A stretch of DNA of 64,000 bases, taken from Calendula officinalis (taxonomy: Eukaryota > Streptophyta > Magnoliopsida > Asterales > Asteraceae). Location: positions 48,707,808 to 48,771,807 of the forward strand of contig OY970823.1 of NCBI GenBank assembly GCA_963853835.1, in the 5' to 3' direction. Positions 32,630 to 43,567 of the stretch are shown in pieces; positions within the stretch are counted from its first letter, which is position 1, and each line of letters starts with the position of its first letter. Position numbers and translations under genes: made by a program. The notes under the pieces were generated by a model, which ran no database searches, was not told where the DNA came from, and saw nothing but the letters and a program-made list of their open reading frames with translations.

Positions 32630-33228
32630 ATGACTACGAGAGCCAAGGAAGGAATTTTCAAACCACGACAAATGCTTAACCTCCACACTTCTACTAAACC
32701 CGCCATATCTCCTGTTCCCTCAACTTACACCAAAGCCTTTCAAGATAAAAATTGGTACAATGCCATGCAGGACGAGTATAATGCTTTAATTCAGAATAAC
32801 ACTTGGGAACTCGTGCCTCGTCCCACCGATCGCCCGGTAATACGATGTATGTGGTTATTCCGCCACAAATTTAAGGCGGATGGGTCTCTTCAAAGGTATA
32901 AAGCACGCTTAGTGGTTAACGGGAAATCTCAAACGGTTGGTATTGATTGCGATGACACGTTTAGCCCGGTTGTCAAACCGGCTACAATTAGAACAGTTTT
33001 AAGCCTCGCCGTTTCTCGTAAGTGGCCGATTAATCAACTTGACGTAAAAAATGCTTTCTTACACGGTGAGCTTCAAGAAACGGTGTTTATGCACCAACCC
33101 GCGGGCTTTGTTGACAAAAATTCACCCGATCACGTTTGCCGCCTTCGAAAATCACTATATGGGCTTAAACAAGCCCCCGGGCGTGGTACAATCGATTTGC
33201 AACATTCATTACTAAAAACGGTTTCCGA
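32630..33228 (+). pseudogene. Copia reverse transcriptase, N-terminal part
   Basis: The frame from 32630 contains W.NAMQDEYNALIQNNTWELV, KFKADGSLQRYKARLV and QLDVKNAFLHGEL (first catalytic Asp), followed by SLYGLKQAP. Just after this motif the reading is lost by a frameshift and the remaining ~25 codons of the open frame are spurious. The homologous reading resumes in the frame of 33235. Confidence 0.92.
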
Positions 33229-33234
33229 AGTAGC

Positions 33235-34263
33235 ATGTGTGATAACTCATTATTTGTATATCAACAAGGTACACACACCGCTTATCTGTTATTGTACGTT
33301 GACGATATAATCCTCACGGCATCGAATTCAAACCTGTTGCAATCAATTATCGCTACCTTATCACGGGAATTTGCCATGTCGGATCTCGGTACTTTACACC
33401 ACTTTTTGGGTATTTCGGTTCAAAGGGATGACCACGGACTGTTTTTATCTCAGCATCAATACGCACAAGATATACTTACAAGAGCCTCCATGACGACATG
33501 CAACCCATGCAACACACCCGTAGACACATCCTCTAAACTAAGTGCTACCGCGGGCAAACTTCTACCCGATGGCACCCTATATCATAGTTTGGCGGGCGCA
33601 CTTCAATACTTAACCTTCACGAGACCCGACATCTCATATGCGGTCCAACAAGTTTGTCTATTCATGCATGCACCGCGGGACTCGCATTTTAACTTCATGA
33701 AACGGATTATCCGATACATCAAAGGTACTATCAATTACGGTATCCGGATCACCCCATCACCCAGTCACAATCTAACCGCATACTCCGACGCCGACTGGGG
33801 TGGATGCCCCGACTCAAGAAGATCGACCTCGGGGTATTGTGTCTATCTCGGGGATACTTTAGTGTCATGGTCATCAAAAAGGCAATCTACCATCTCTCGT
33901 TCTAGTGCCGAAGCCGAGTATCGTGGGGTCGCAAACGCCGTAGCCGAGACCAGCTGGCTGCGCAACTTACTTATGGAATTACATGTCCCGCTACGCAAAG
34001 CCACCATTGTGTACTGTGATAACGTCTCCGCAGTCTACTTATCCGGCAACCCCGTTCAACATCAAAGAACAAAACATGTCGAGCTCGACATACACTTTGT
34101 CAGAGAAAAAGTAAAAATCGGTCATATTCGTGTCCTACATGTTCCCGCTGCCTACCAATATGCCGACATTTTTACAAAGGGCCTACCTAGACAACTATTC
34201 GAGACTTTTCGTGACAGTTTGAACGTCCGCTCTACTCCCGCTCAAACTGTGGGGGACTCTTAG
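33235..34263 (+). pseudogene. Copia RT C-terminal part and RNase H
   Basis: Contains YVDDIILT (RT catalytic DD), SDLGTLHHFLG, RPDISYAVQQV, and RNase H with DADWGGCPDSRRSTSGYC, SRSSAEAEYR and the terminal HVELDIHFVREKV and ADIFTKGLP motifs. It is open to its natural stop at 34261-34263, six bases into the right LTR. Confidence 0.94.
34248..34257 (+). promoter_or_regulatory. Polypurine tract of element C
   Basis: The purine-rich TGTGGGGGAC block lies immediately before the right LTR. Confidence 0.8.
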
Positions 34264-34419
34264 TAAATATATAGAAGATTATGTGAATATTATATATTAG
34301 GATAGTTGTTAGCTTTTATGGTAGATATTCTTACCTTGTATTGTATCCATTCTCCCTATATTAAGGGATCACGATTGTTCAATGAAATTCATTCAAAATC
34401 AATATCATAACCACTGTTA
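34258..34419 (+). repeat. Right LTR of element C
   Basis: 162 of 162 bases equal to the left LTR. Confidence 0.93.
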
Positions 34420-34424
34420 TTTGT

Positions 34425-35342
34425 GACCACAACACCATGTGAGATTGATAGTGATATATATGATGGTAGTACTTTTCTGATTGATGGATGAAAGAAAGAA
34501 AGGATTAGAATGGTGTGGAATAAAGTAGTTATGGCATCTTGTTGTGGTGTAAATGGTGAGAGACCGCCAACACGACACCAACAGGACCGTTTTCGCCGGG
34601 TTCCAATGATTTTTCACTGAACTTTACTTAATTATATTCCCCGACCCTTGAAAAAATGAGGAGTTTTGGTCCACTTGATCTCCTTTATGTGTGATACGTA
34701 ATCTTTTGTTCTATGTATCTTCGATTATACAACATTCGTGACTACAATGATATGTAAACAGATACGCCGATGAGGCACTCCCTCATTCGACAGAGGTGAT
34801 TAGGGTTCAAGTGATTAGGTGTAAACGATTCTGTTTATTGTTTATTGTTTATTGTAAAGGAAAGTATCATAATGATCTATTCTAATGAAATCTTTTGGTA
34901 TATTTAATAAAAAGTAACCGAACTCGAGTAACAAAATGAAGTTGTAATGAAATCATTCTTTTTGTGGGTTTGGGTATCTAAAACTAGGGATGTACAAAGT
35001 TGGATATTTGGAAATTCAGATATCCAAACTTTCAAATAATGGATTTTAGTATTTGTATTTTATTTAGTACATCCATAATAATTCATCTCCGCCATACATA
35101 TTCTCTACACCGTAGCTATTTGACATTGAAATGATCGAATTACAGTAAATTAGGTTTGCCATGTATTAATTAAAAACCCCCAATTACATGATATTTGTTA
35201 GGGCATGTACAAGAAAAGAATTGTTGATGCAAAACTACACCGTATAATTGAAACGAAACAAATTATATTGTTTAGGTAGAGAATGACAATGGCCTAATAC
35301 TATATTAAAGCTTAATGTTTGAGTTACCACTGCTCACATATA
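34425..35342. other. AT-rich spacer
   Basis: No gene or complete repeat recognised. An inverted GGATATTTGG / CAGATATCC patch near 34995-35035 could be a MITE fragment. Confidence 0.4.
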
Positions 35343-35434
35343 CCCAAGATTTGTAGTCTAATAGTAAAGATGTAAAGTGTAAGGTGTTGCCATAACATAT
35401 AAGTCATTTGTTCAAGTTTTATCACGGACAATAA

Positions 35435-36116
35435 GGTGATGTTTGGCTTGCAAAATATTTTTGATCGAATTGGAATCCGCAAGGAATTGAAATCCAATTA
35501 TATATGTTTGGTTCGCATGAAATGGATATGGAATCTAATTCAATATTTAGCTTATAGTTGACATGAATTGGAATTTGAATTAACTAAAATTGCGAATTTA
35601 CCTTTATTGTTGGGTGGTTGGTGGTCGTGGGTGGTGGTGGGGGGCGTAGGTGGTGGTGGCGGGGTGGTGGTGGTGGGTGGTGGTGGTGGGTGGTGGTGGT
35701 GGGCGTAGGTGGTGGTGGCGGGGTGGTGGTGGTGGTCGTAGGTGGTGGTGGCAGTGGGTGATGGCGGTGGCGGCGGTGGGTGATGATGGTTGTGGCAGTG
35801 ACAACGGTGTGTGACAGTGGTTGTGTTGTGGTGGTGGCCATAGATGGTGTTAATGGATGGTGGCGGTTGCCGCGGTTGGTGGTGGTGATAGCGGTGGTGG
35901 TTGCGTCAATGGTGGTGGTTGTGTCAATGGTGGCGGTGGCCGTTGGCGGTGGTGAGTGGTGGAGGTGGTGATGGATGATGGTGGTGGATTTGGCGGAATG
36001 TTTCTATTATTTAGGATTCCAATCTATCTATATTATTATACCAAACACTAGAATATGGTGGAATTAAATTTCAATTCCCTCATATTCCATCACATTTCAA
36101 CAAACCAAACAACCTC
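35435..36116. mobile_element. Tourist/Harbinger-like MITE with GGT-rich core
   Basis: Terminal repeats GGTGATGTTTGGCTTG and (inverted) GAGGTTGTTTGGTTTG are bordered by TAA on both sides, the 3-bp duplication of PIF/Harbinger. The sub-terminal arms with GAATTGGAATCC words also pair. The middle (about 35607-35990) is almost pure GGT/GGC simple repeat and does not encode protein. Confidence 0.82.
35607..35990. repeat. (GGT)n-type imperfect microsatellite
   Basis: G/T-rich imperfect trinucleotide repeat with almost no C on the plus strand. It forms the core of the surrounding MITE. Confidence 0.95.
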
Positions 36117-36251
36117 TAAGGTAAGGTACTAAGGTAGATTAGGTGCGGTTAATTGTTCACATAGACATAATTGAAGGAGGTAGATGAAGATGTAAATAGT
36201 GTAAAATTAGGAAACATAGTTTCCAAATTTAATTAAAAATACATGTGTCTT

Positions 36252-36393
36252 CATTACAAGGAATTACCCTGATATTCTGATAACGACGATATTTTTTGAC
36301 TATATGGCGATGACTTGCTGTTAATATAGCATATCCCAATGAAAATCGTCGCTATGTGTGTCGTCAGGAATAGGAGTAATTTTTCTTGTAGTG
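36252..36393. mobile_element. Small CACTA-like element
   Basis: The right end ATTTTTCTTGTAGTG is the inverse of CACTACAAGAAAAAT, the standard CACTA terminus. The left end CATTACAAGGAATTACC is a degenerate partner. Flanking triplets CTT and TTT agree at two of three bases. Confidence 0.6.
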
Positions 36394-36486
36394 TTTTGAA
36401 AAAAATTTAAACCAAAATAACCTAATACTAAAAGATTTCATATATATTCAATCTAAGCTAATTGGAGCTTTTTCGTTTTTTCTTGT

Positions 36487-36679
36487 AGTAATTTTTAGTA
36501 ATGGCGTATTTTTCTTGTAGTAATTTTTCTTGACGTGTAATAATTCTATATTTATTTTCCCCAAATAAATAATCTAACAAATAAAAGAATCATTGGAGCT
36601 TTTTCGTTTCACTTCTTTAAATCCTAGTTCGTAGCTTAAATTTTATAATGCATAAGTACGCCATTACTAAAATTACCTG
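36487..36679. repeat. Inverted repeat with CACTA-like word
   Basis: GTAATTTTTAGTAATGGCGTA (36487-36507) pairs with TACGCCATTACTAAAATTAC (about 36657-36677). The word TTTTTCTTGTAGTAA occurs twice in the left part. A remnant of a further small element is likely. Confidence 0.5.
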
Positions 36680-36861
36680 TAACATGGTCATGTTTTTGTT
36701 AGACCAATCAAACATAAGTTATTTGTATCTTTAATGTAATTGTTTTCTGTCATCAGAGCACTCATATTTATAACACCTATGTGAATGTCATATAACTTTT
36801 ACATCAACATTCTATTATCTCATTTTATTCATGAGTTAGCACTCACAGTTAGTTAGTGGTG

Positions 36862-37302
36862 TAGGGTTGTCAAAACTTTACACGACAAAATAAAAATACA
36901 CGAAATAAACCAAATCGGGACGGAATCGAAATTTTATTTATGTTTGTGTAAAACAAATAAGAAGTCGTGTAAAACAAATAAGAAGTCGTGTCATGTCGTG
37001 TTCGTGTTCAGAAATTAACACGAAATTGACACCATATTTTTTGGAACATTTAGTAATAATTTATGTTATATTTTGTCGTGTTTTTCGCGTAAGTTGTTTT
37101 TCTCGGTTTTTAAGCATGCTCAAAGTAAGCAATTTTGTATTTTTGTTATTTATCTTGTGTTTTTGTATTTATAACTTTTTAATTGGGCCGTGTTCGTTTT
37201 AGCAAAACAAAATACAACTTCGTGTCGTGTTCGTGTTGAAAAAAACGAATTTGTGTCGTGTTACCCAAAAAAACGAAACGGAAACACGATTTGACATGCC
37301 TA
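36862..37302. mobile_element. hAT-like MITE with CGTGTCGTGTTCGTGT sub-terminal repeats
   Basis: Ends TAGGGTTGTCAAA and (inverted) TAGGCATGTCAAA. Both sides carry CGTGTCGTGTT / AACACGAA words typical of a widespread plant hAT-derived MITE. The flanking octamers do not match convincingly, so it is old. Confidence 0.65.
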
Positions 37303-37309
37303 GTTAACG

Positions 37310-37905
37310 CCCATAGTTCAGTTGAGTATCAGAAAATTTAAGCTCGATTTGTTGATTGATTACTTGGATCGAGCTCGACTCGAACTCGAATATGTTTTTA
37401 AAATTGAATTGAGCTCGAGCTCAAATGTTTACATATTGTTCGAGCTTTAACTCGATGCTCGTTTATGATCTCATATATTTTAACTAAACTAATTTACAAA
37501 CTCGAAAGGCTCATTTATTAAATATTAGGTTTAAATCTCATTAACAACATATGTTTCAAGTTTTAGAACACAAAAACCTTAAATAAACTAGGCTCCCTCG
37601 GCTCGTATGTTCGACTCACTAAGCTCAATATTGTCGTTCGAATATAATACTTAAATGATCTTTCGAGCGAGTTAACCCGAGTATTATTTTTTAACCTCGA
37701 CTGGTGTTATAAATATGAGCTTTCAGTTTTAGAACCGCAATTTAACAATTTATAGTCAAACATATTTTCTCAAAATCATTATAGTCATGGTTATGGATAT
37801 AGATTTTGGTTATAAACGTGAAATAACCGATCCGATCCAATGCGGAACCATTTATTCGGTATGATTCTCAGTTCTTGTTTTTATACAATTTTGATTTTTG
37901 ATTGT
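37310..37905. other. Region with CGAGCTCGA words; nothing coding
   Basis: Clustered GAGCTCGA / TCGAGCTC palindromic words at 37340-37700 suggest the sub-terminal part of another hAT-type MITE. No ends found. Confidence 0.4.
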
Positions 37906-38015
37906 AGGAGCTAATACCAATTTTATCAAATAAAAATACAATAAAATTTAGAAATTTGACATATATGATTACAATGATTGAAACAAGAATATGTAAACAA
38001 AGATGAACAAACAAA
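37906..38015 (-). repeat. Direct repeat of 41221-41335: LTR end plus PBS-like site
   Basis: About 110 bases are nearly the same as 41221-41335. On the minus strand both read into TTGGTATTAGCTC, a mutated form of the tRNA-Met PBS TTGGTATCAGAGC. This suggests the end of a copia 5' LTR and its leader in two places. Confidence 0.55.
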
Positions 38016-38361
38016 TAGTCTCATATATTGAAACTATTTTCAAGAAGTCAAATCTACTTTGGTACTTAAAAACCAATGTAATTTGTTACTTTAACAACAA
38101 TAAGTTTCACAATGAAACACAAATGTTTGTAAGATATATTTCAAATATCATATCTAATGAGAATCAACTCAAAACATCACAGACTATCTTGAATCTTACA
38201 AACAAATGTAATTACAAAACTTTTAATCAACAACAATATTCTCATAATTATAAATTTTAAATTCAAAATTGTTTAATGATTTATCAAGTAACTCAACTTG
38301 AATTTGAGTTGAGTTTTGAAAGATATCTAAACAATATTATGAACTTGATATTATAAACTTT

Positions 38362-38519
38362 AGGGTTTTGCTAATGACAGCCCTTAGGACTGTCACTAAC
38401 ATGCATAAAAAGCTTGTACATTGATTAAAAAAAATAATATTCTTAAAATTCAGGGGGTTGTCTTTTGTGTATTTTGTCTTCTTAATGACAGCCCTAAGGG
38501 CTGTCATTAGCATTTTCCT
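38362..38519. mobile_element. MITE with GACAGCCCTTAGG terminal repeats
   Basis: Terminal inverted repeats of about 35 bases share GCTAATGACAGCCCTTAGG. The heptamer AAACTTT borders both sides (38355-38361 and 38520-38526). The superfamily is uncertain. The flanks outside (ATTTATCAAGTAACTCAA) form a further direct repeat at about 38278 and 38557. Confidence 0.75.
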
Positions 38520-38944
38520 AAACTTTAAATCCAAAAAAATGATTTAACAATTTATCAAGTAACTCAAACGAATTGGAGTTGAGTTAATTAAGAAGCCTAA
38601 GCATTCTTGTAAACTTGATATTATAAAATTTAAACAAAACGAATTTTAAAATAAACTCAACGAAACCTCTTGTTTTGCATAAACAATTCAATCAAAACTT
38701 TTTCTGAATCGATTTTAATAAAAGCAAAAAGTCATAAAATGTCTTGTATTTTCAACTGATATTAGCGAGAGGAAATGTAACGACCCGAAATTTGTAAATA
38801 AATAAATTGTATAAAAATATGATAAATAAGGATAAATCATTTAAAACACGTGGGAATTGGTTTCGTGTCATTTGGACATCGTATGAGAAAGTTACGGACA
38901 AAACTGTGTCGAAAAGGACAAACAAAAGTGTAGACCTGCACATT

Positions 38945-39088
38945 TTCGTGTCACGAAGATTTGAGTTCTGGCACGAAGTGAGACAAAAACTTGTTTACGT
39001 GACCTGCTGGACGCGAAGTTTCAGTTTCGTGCCACGAAGATAGCCCCGCCAAACCTAGTGCCACGAAGAATTTATTTCGTGCCACGAA
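38945..39088. repeat. Three TTCGTG-N-CACGAA palindromes in LTR3
   Basis: Located at 38945-38957, 39026-39038 and 39076-39088, with half-copies (CCACGAAG, GCACGAAG) between them. They correspond in position to the CCTCGCG-G-CGCGAGG palindromes of LTR2. Confidence 0.85.
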
Positions 39089-39759
39089 GGTGCCTGGACG
39101 ACAAAAAACGGGAAAACTAGGGTTTTGCTCATTTTTCACCCCCATTCTTGTGCAGCCGATTTTTGAGAGCCTTTGGGCGATTTTGGCGTTCTAGAGCTCA
39201 AATTATCATCAATCTTGTGGATCTTAACATCAATGGTAAGGATTCTTAAAATCCTTGATAGTTGGTAGTTAGTTTGTGAGCTTTATTTGGGGGGAAATGG
39301 TGGTTTGGGTAACCTACCAAGTTATCTTTGGGAAGATGACTAAGATGAATGCAGGACACTCATTGTAAGCTTGTAAACATTGTGTACAAGTTGGATTTGA
39401 GATTTGTTGTCGGAAATCTTGAACTAGGGTTTTAGATTCCACCAAGTTGGATGAACTTGGTGGTTAAGAAGGTTATTTTGGTTTGATTAGTGACTAGTTA
39501 TGGATAATAACTAGAGTATGTGGATATGTTGATGATAGGTCAAGAAGACCTAAGGATTGAAGGTGCTCCAATGGTGTGAAGCAAGGATTCGTGTTGATAA
39601 ACACGATTTGGATCTAGCTTGGCTAAGGTGAGTACATGAGACTTTTACTGGGTACATAGCAAATGATTTTGAAAACTATGATGTTTTATGAGTCTTTATT
39701 AATAAATGTTTTTAATAAAGATATGACTGAAAAGATAAGAAAATGCAAATAATAGACTA

Positions 39760-40019
39760 TTGTTGGGTCACATTCTAGAGTATTGTAATAGTCTAGGGGT
39801 GTAATGTGACAGTTTATTGTAATCAATAGTCTAGGGTACTTTATGTAATTAGTCAATACTAGGCCTAGGTATAAATACCTAGTTGTAACCTAGTATTGAC
39901 CTAAGCTTGCCGTCTATTGAAAAGAACGATCGTTTGTGTGTGTGTGCAAAGCTTCATATTGTTCTTCATCTCAATCTTTGTTCTTGCTTAATTGTTTGTT
40001 TAATTAAGTATGTCTCAAT
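39760..40019 (+). mobile_element. Solo copia-type LTR inside LTR3
   Basis: About 260 bases absent from LTR1 and LTR2, bordered by GACTA on both sides (39755-39759 and 40020-40024). It begins TTGTTGGGTCACATTC and has TAATAGTCTAGGGGT and a TATA box GGTATAAATACC, like the LTR of element A. Confidence 0.75.
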
Positions 40020-40485
40020 GACTAATGATTTTGAAAGAGATTATGATAATAAAAAGTGATTAATAACTCTTTATTAATATGATGTATGATTAAGAATAAT
40101 GATTAAGAAATATGATATTTAGTTTATTAATAATATGTATTAATAAAGCTAATGACAATGATCTTTAAGTATCAAGTATTGATTAGTATATTATACTAGT
40201 AAGAGTAGTAATTGATTTGCTAGGAGAATAAGTATAAAGTGACTAGTAATAGATATGTATTCTAGTCAAAGAGAAGTTAAAGTAATATGATTTTGATAAA
40301 TGATAAATATGTTTTATTTAGTAAAGGACTTGATAAAGTCAATATTGAAATTGAATAAGTAATGAGAATAATATGATAATTAGAATAGATGTATTCTAAT
40401 TTTGTGTTTGAGTATGACTTATTTGGGCATAGACCCGTATTTGATGATTTCAATATGTGTTGAGAAAAGGATCCGGATCATAGTT

Positions 40486-40690
40486 AACCCACACAAGTTG
40501 GGGGAGTTAGTGACACCTACTTGGGGAGGTACCACCCTGCGCAATAGTAGCATGTCGAGAAACAGATAACCCGGAAAGCGGGGGAGTTTCAGATAACCGG
40601 AAAGCGGGGGAGTTTCAAATAACCCGGAAATCGGGGGAGCAATAGATAACCGGGAAACGAGGGAGTTTACCTAGATAACCCACATCGGGG
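40486..40690. repeat. Hairpin array in LTR3
   Basis: Units ACCCGGAAAGCGGGGGAG and relatives, preceded by CCCACACAAGTTGGG. It is the shorter counterpart of the 28-bp array in LTR2. Confidence 0.75.
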
Positions 40691-41220
40691 GAGTTTGCTA
40701 CGGAGAGGTCCGTAACGTATGTGATAAAGTATGTGTAAGCACATGTTAGCTTACAAGTATGTGATTTTGATGAGAGTAAGCTTATGGTTAGCTTGCTAGT
40801 ATATATGTATGAAAATGATAAGTACATGAATTAATGAGTAATAAGAGAATAAAGAAAAGTAATGAATATGACTTTTATTATATTTGAGAATGGGTCGAAA
40901 ACTCATGTATCTCACGAGACTATTTTGTCTCACGTACTACTTTGTTTTTGGCAATGTACTCAGGTTCTAGATGGAAGGATTAGAGGGTAGCGATAGAAGT
41001 GGCCTAGTGTTGATTAGCTCGGGAGCTCGTAGGTAGATCCCGTTATCCTATGGTTATGATATTATCTTTGTAACACCGTTTTTTAATACTCTGATAAAGT
41101 TTGAAAAGGGTTTTGTTAAGCCGTATTTTGGGATATTGGACTTTATAATATTTTTATTTAAAAATATGTTTTAAAAGGTGTTTTAAAAATTGAGGTGTTA
41201 CAGGAAAAATCGATTTTAAG

Positions 41221-41700
41221 TTTGTATGAGCTAATACCAATTTTATCAAATAAAAATACAATATAATTGGGAAATTTGACAAATATGATTACGATGGTTG
41301 AAACAAGAATATGAAAACAAAGATGAACAAACAAAGTTTGGTTAAGTATTGTGATAAACACGGTCCCCTTGATATAGATTCGTTGTCTATTTCTCATGGT
41401 ACAACAACCGGAGTAGTTTTTTACTACCGTACATAATCCAATGCCTGAAAACTCAAAGAATTTTGGTGTGTTCTTCTTGGAGATAATATGTGCGTAAAGT
41501 GCAAGAGTGTGTAAGGATTCTTCCAAAGTGTAGAAGTATTTGTGCCAAGTACTTTCAAATGAACCACAATCATCTCTATTTATAATAGAACGTGGCCATG
41601 GGTATAATGACCAGAGGCGGACATGGTATATGTCCTGTAGTGGCACGTGCTACTGCTTAAAATTTCCACAGGGTAACTTTTTTTTTTTTTGGTGTTGCGG
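41221..41700 (-). mobile_element. Truncated copia-type 5' LTR and PBS
   Basis: Read on the minus strand: TATA box TATAAATAGAGATG near 41570-41585, a long U5-like stretch, then TTGGTATTAGCTC, a mutated initiator-tRNA PBS (about 41226-41238). The interior continues only a few bases before the solo LTR3 insertion. The 162-codon frame in it (41158-41646) is not a gene. Confidence 0.5.
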
Positions 41701-41869
41701 TGTTACTACCCGATTGAAAACCTACCAATAACTTAAAGCAATTAGTCAATAATCCAGACCCAAAACTCAACCTAAAATTTAAACTAAATAAATAACTCAA
41801 AGTGTATATCACTATATTTTGTATAGTATAATTCCAACCTAAAGTTGAAAATTATATTAATACGGGAGC

Positions 41870-42162
41870 ATGGGTTGTTCTTGGGCATCGGCGACAAGAG
41901 CGCCCGCCTAGGACCCACAGAATTTAGGGGTCCACTTTCAGAAAAAAATCAGCCCATGTATACATATGTGTAAACTCATTTGAATCAAGTGAAGTAAAAT
42001 GAAATATTTAAGATAGGTGGACTACGAGGTACAATCCGGACATTTAACTTGGGGCGGCACTTTTAATTTGGTAGAAAATTTTTAGTTATTTGGAAAAAAA
42101 TTACTCCAGGGCCTATTTTTAAGATTTTGTCTAGTGCCCAGAAATTGATTGGACCGGCCCTA
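41870..42162. mobile_element. hAT-type MITE with 8-bp duplication ACGGGAGC
   Basis: ACGGGAGC is repeated exactly at 41862-41869 and 42163-42170. The right end reads GGACCGGCCCTA, like the TAGGGCCGG ends of hAT MITEs and the element at 55944. The left end is more degenerate. Confidence 0.75.
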
Positions 42163-42564
42163 ACGGGAGCGAGCTAGCCAGATCGATGCAGTAAAGTCTC
42201 TTATATAAATTCGTGTTTGGAGTGTGGATACTTGTCGACGTATATAATCAAATAAGGTGTTTTTGTAATAGAGTCTCTTATATTAAATTTGTTTTTATTT
42301 TGTGGCGTTGCCCCGAACCTCACAAGTTGCGCACCCCCCTTGACCCTCCCTCGCAAAGGTGCTTCTACTGGTGGAGAATTCTAGTTCCGACCATGATAAT
42401 GACCTACATTAATGTTATTATACAAATTCATTACAAATAAATAAAACCATAGAATTCATTAATGTATATATTCTAATGAAATACATTAAAATAATCAATA
42501 ATATTACTTGAATTCTTTAACCAAAATTAATGGTTCATCTTTACAGCTGATTAAGTCCTGAATA

Positions 42565-42660
42565 TTGGCCAGACCTTCAGTTGATCAAGACTGTACCAAC
42601 CGAGTGGCTAAAAACAAACCCCCATGAAACACAGAGACGAGCGTGAATAGGTTCGAATTC
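42565..42660 (+). other. tRNA-like sequence, probably a SINE head or tRNA pseudogene
   Basis: ACCGAGTGGCTAAA resembles box A and TAGGTTCGAATTCCCA box B, about 45 bases apart. No complete cloverleaf could be drawn. Confidence 0.4.
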
Positions 42661-42764
42661 CCACTAATTCTTTTGTTTGATTTCTATGTTCCATACACCC
42701 CACTTTGAGAGTCGATATCTCATTCACCACAACTCCATTTCAGATATATCATATATTAATAATA

Positions 42765-43075
42765 CTTCCTCCGTATCACAATAAGTGATATACTTTCTAT
42801 AAATGGGTGTTTCATAATAAGTGATACACTTCAAAAGTTACCTTATTTGACAAAAATGTGTGACCCAACCTCCACTAGTTATCCACTTTAATAAAATCAA
42901 ATTACCCTTATACCCTTACTTTTACTTTTAAAACTAATTAATATCACTTTATCCAAGAAAAGTGAAACCCATCATCAACTAACTATCTACTTTATCATAT
43001 TTTAACCATACTTTAATCTTTTGCCTCAAAATTCGTGAACGCTCAAATGTATCACTTATTGTGATACAGAGGAAG
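42765..43075. mobile_element. Stowaway MITE (Tc1/mariner type)
   Basis: The inverted ends CTTCCTCCGTATCACAATAA and CTTCCTCTGTATCACAATAA are bordered by TA on both sides. The CTCCCTCCGT-like terminus and TA duplication are Stowaway hallmarks. 311 bp, no coding. Confidence 0.92.
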
Positions 43076-43479
43076 TATATAATAATATATATAAAATTAT
43101 ATATATTTAAAATTGGTGAAAATTCATATCCATCATACAATTTTCCAACATCGAATTTATCTGTTTTACCAAAAACCCTTATTTGGGAGTGCTCTTAGAC
43201 CGGTGCCAACGGTACCGCCGGTTGGCACCGCCGGTTTTCCGCCGGTACCGGCACCGTTGGCACGGTCCGCCGGTTGTGGTGCCGGTTTGGGTGCAGCCGG
43301 TTTGGAGACGAGCGAAGGGACGGAGGAGGAGGCGAGATGGCGGGGCCCAATGTACCTTTTACCCAATAAAAAAAACCTTTTTTTTAAACGGTAATAATTC
43401 AAATAAAACGGTAATAAATACAAAAAAAGGGTAATAATTCAAAAAAATTCAAAAACAATTCCCCCGCATTTACATCTAT

Positions 43480-43489
43480 AAATACCCAC
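43480..43489 (+). promoter_or_regulatory. TATA box of the Harbinger accessory gene
   Basis: CTATAAATAC lies about 80 bases before the ATG at 43568, followed by a CT-rich leader. Confidence 0.7.
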
Positions 43490-43567
43490 TAATTTCTTCT
43501 ATTTTTTACACCACATTCACCTTCTTTATCTCTCAAAAAATTCATACTTCCTCCCAAACTTGAAAAA

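Larger units (their letters stand above)
29814..34419 (+). mobile_element. Element C: Ty1/copia retrotransposon, Ale/Retrofit-like
   Basis: Two 162-bp LTRs (29814-29975 and 34258-34419) are identical base for base. The target duplication TTTGT lies at 29809-29813 and 34420-34424. With this duplication the LTR ends are TCTTAG...TGTTA rather than the usual TG...CA. PBS TGGTATCAGAGCC follows the left LTR and CTGTGGGGGA precedes the right one. The order gag, protease, integrase, RT, RNase H is that of Ty1/copia. The very short LTR and the ~4.6 kb size suggest the Ale lineage (inference). The polyprotein is split by at least three frameshifts, so this copy needs help to move. Confidence 0.93.
35343..36157 (+). 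mobile_element. tRNA-derived SINE split by a Tourist-like element
   Basis: CCCAAGATTTGTAGTCTAAT (box A region), a degenerate TTTGTTCAAGTTTT (box B) and CACGGACAATAA lie left of 35435. GGTAAGGTAC...GATTAGGTGC resumes after 36119. Related SINEs at 59960 (plus) and 57824-58013 (minus) show the uninterrupted order. Confidence 0.75.
38776..41202 (+). mobile_element. Solo Ty3/gypsy-type LTR (LTR3)
   Basis: Starts TGTAACGACCCG, ends GAGGTGTTACA, with a perfect duplication GGAAA at 38771-38775 and 41203-41207. Blocks shared with LTR1 and LTR2 are in the same order. It contains TTCGTG-C-CACGAA palindromes, a hairpin array (40486-40690) and a small inserted copia LTR (39760-40019). Confidence 0.92.

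Noticed and set aside
32278..32706. Gly/Val-rich minus-strand frames opposite the integrase-RT linker
   Set aside because: Antisense shadow of the Pro-rich CCACC linker of element C.
35584..35971. His/Pro/Thr-rich and Val/Gly-rich frames
   Set aside because: Products of the GGT simple repeat on both strands.
41158..41646. 162-codon minus-strand frame
   Set aside because: It coincides with a copia LTR with TATA box and PBS-like end; LTR sequence, not a protein gene.
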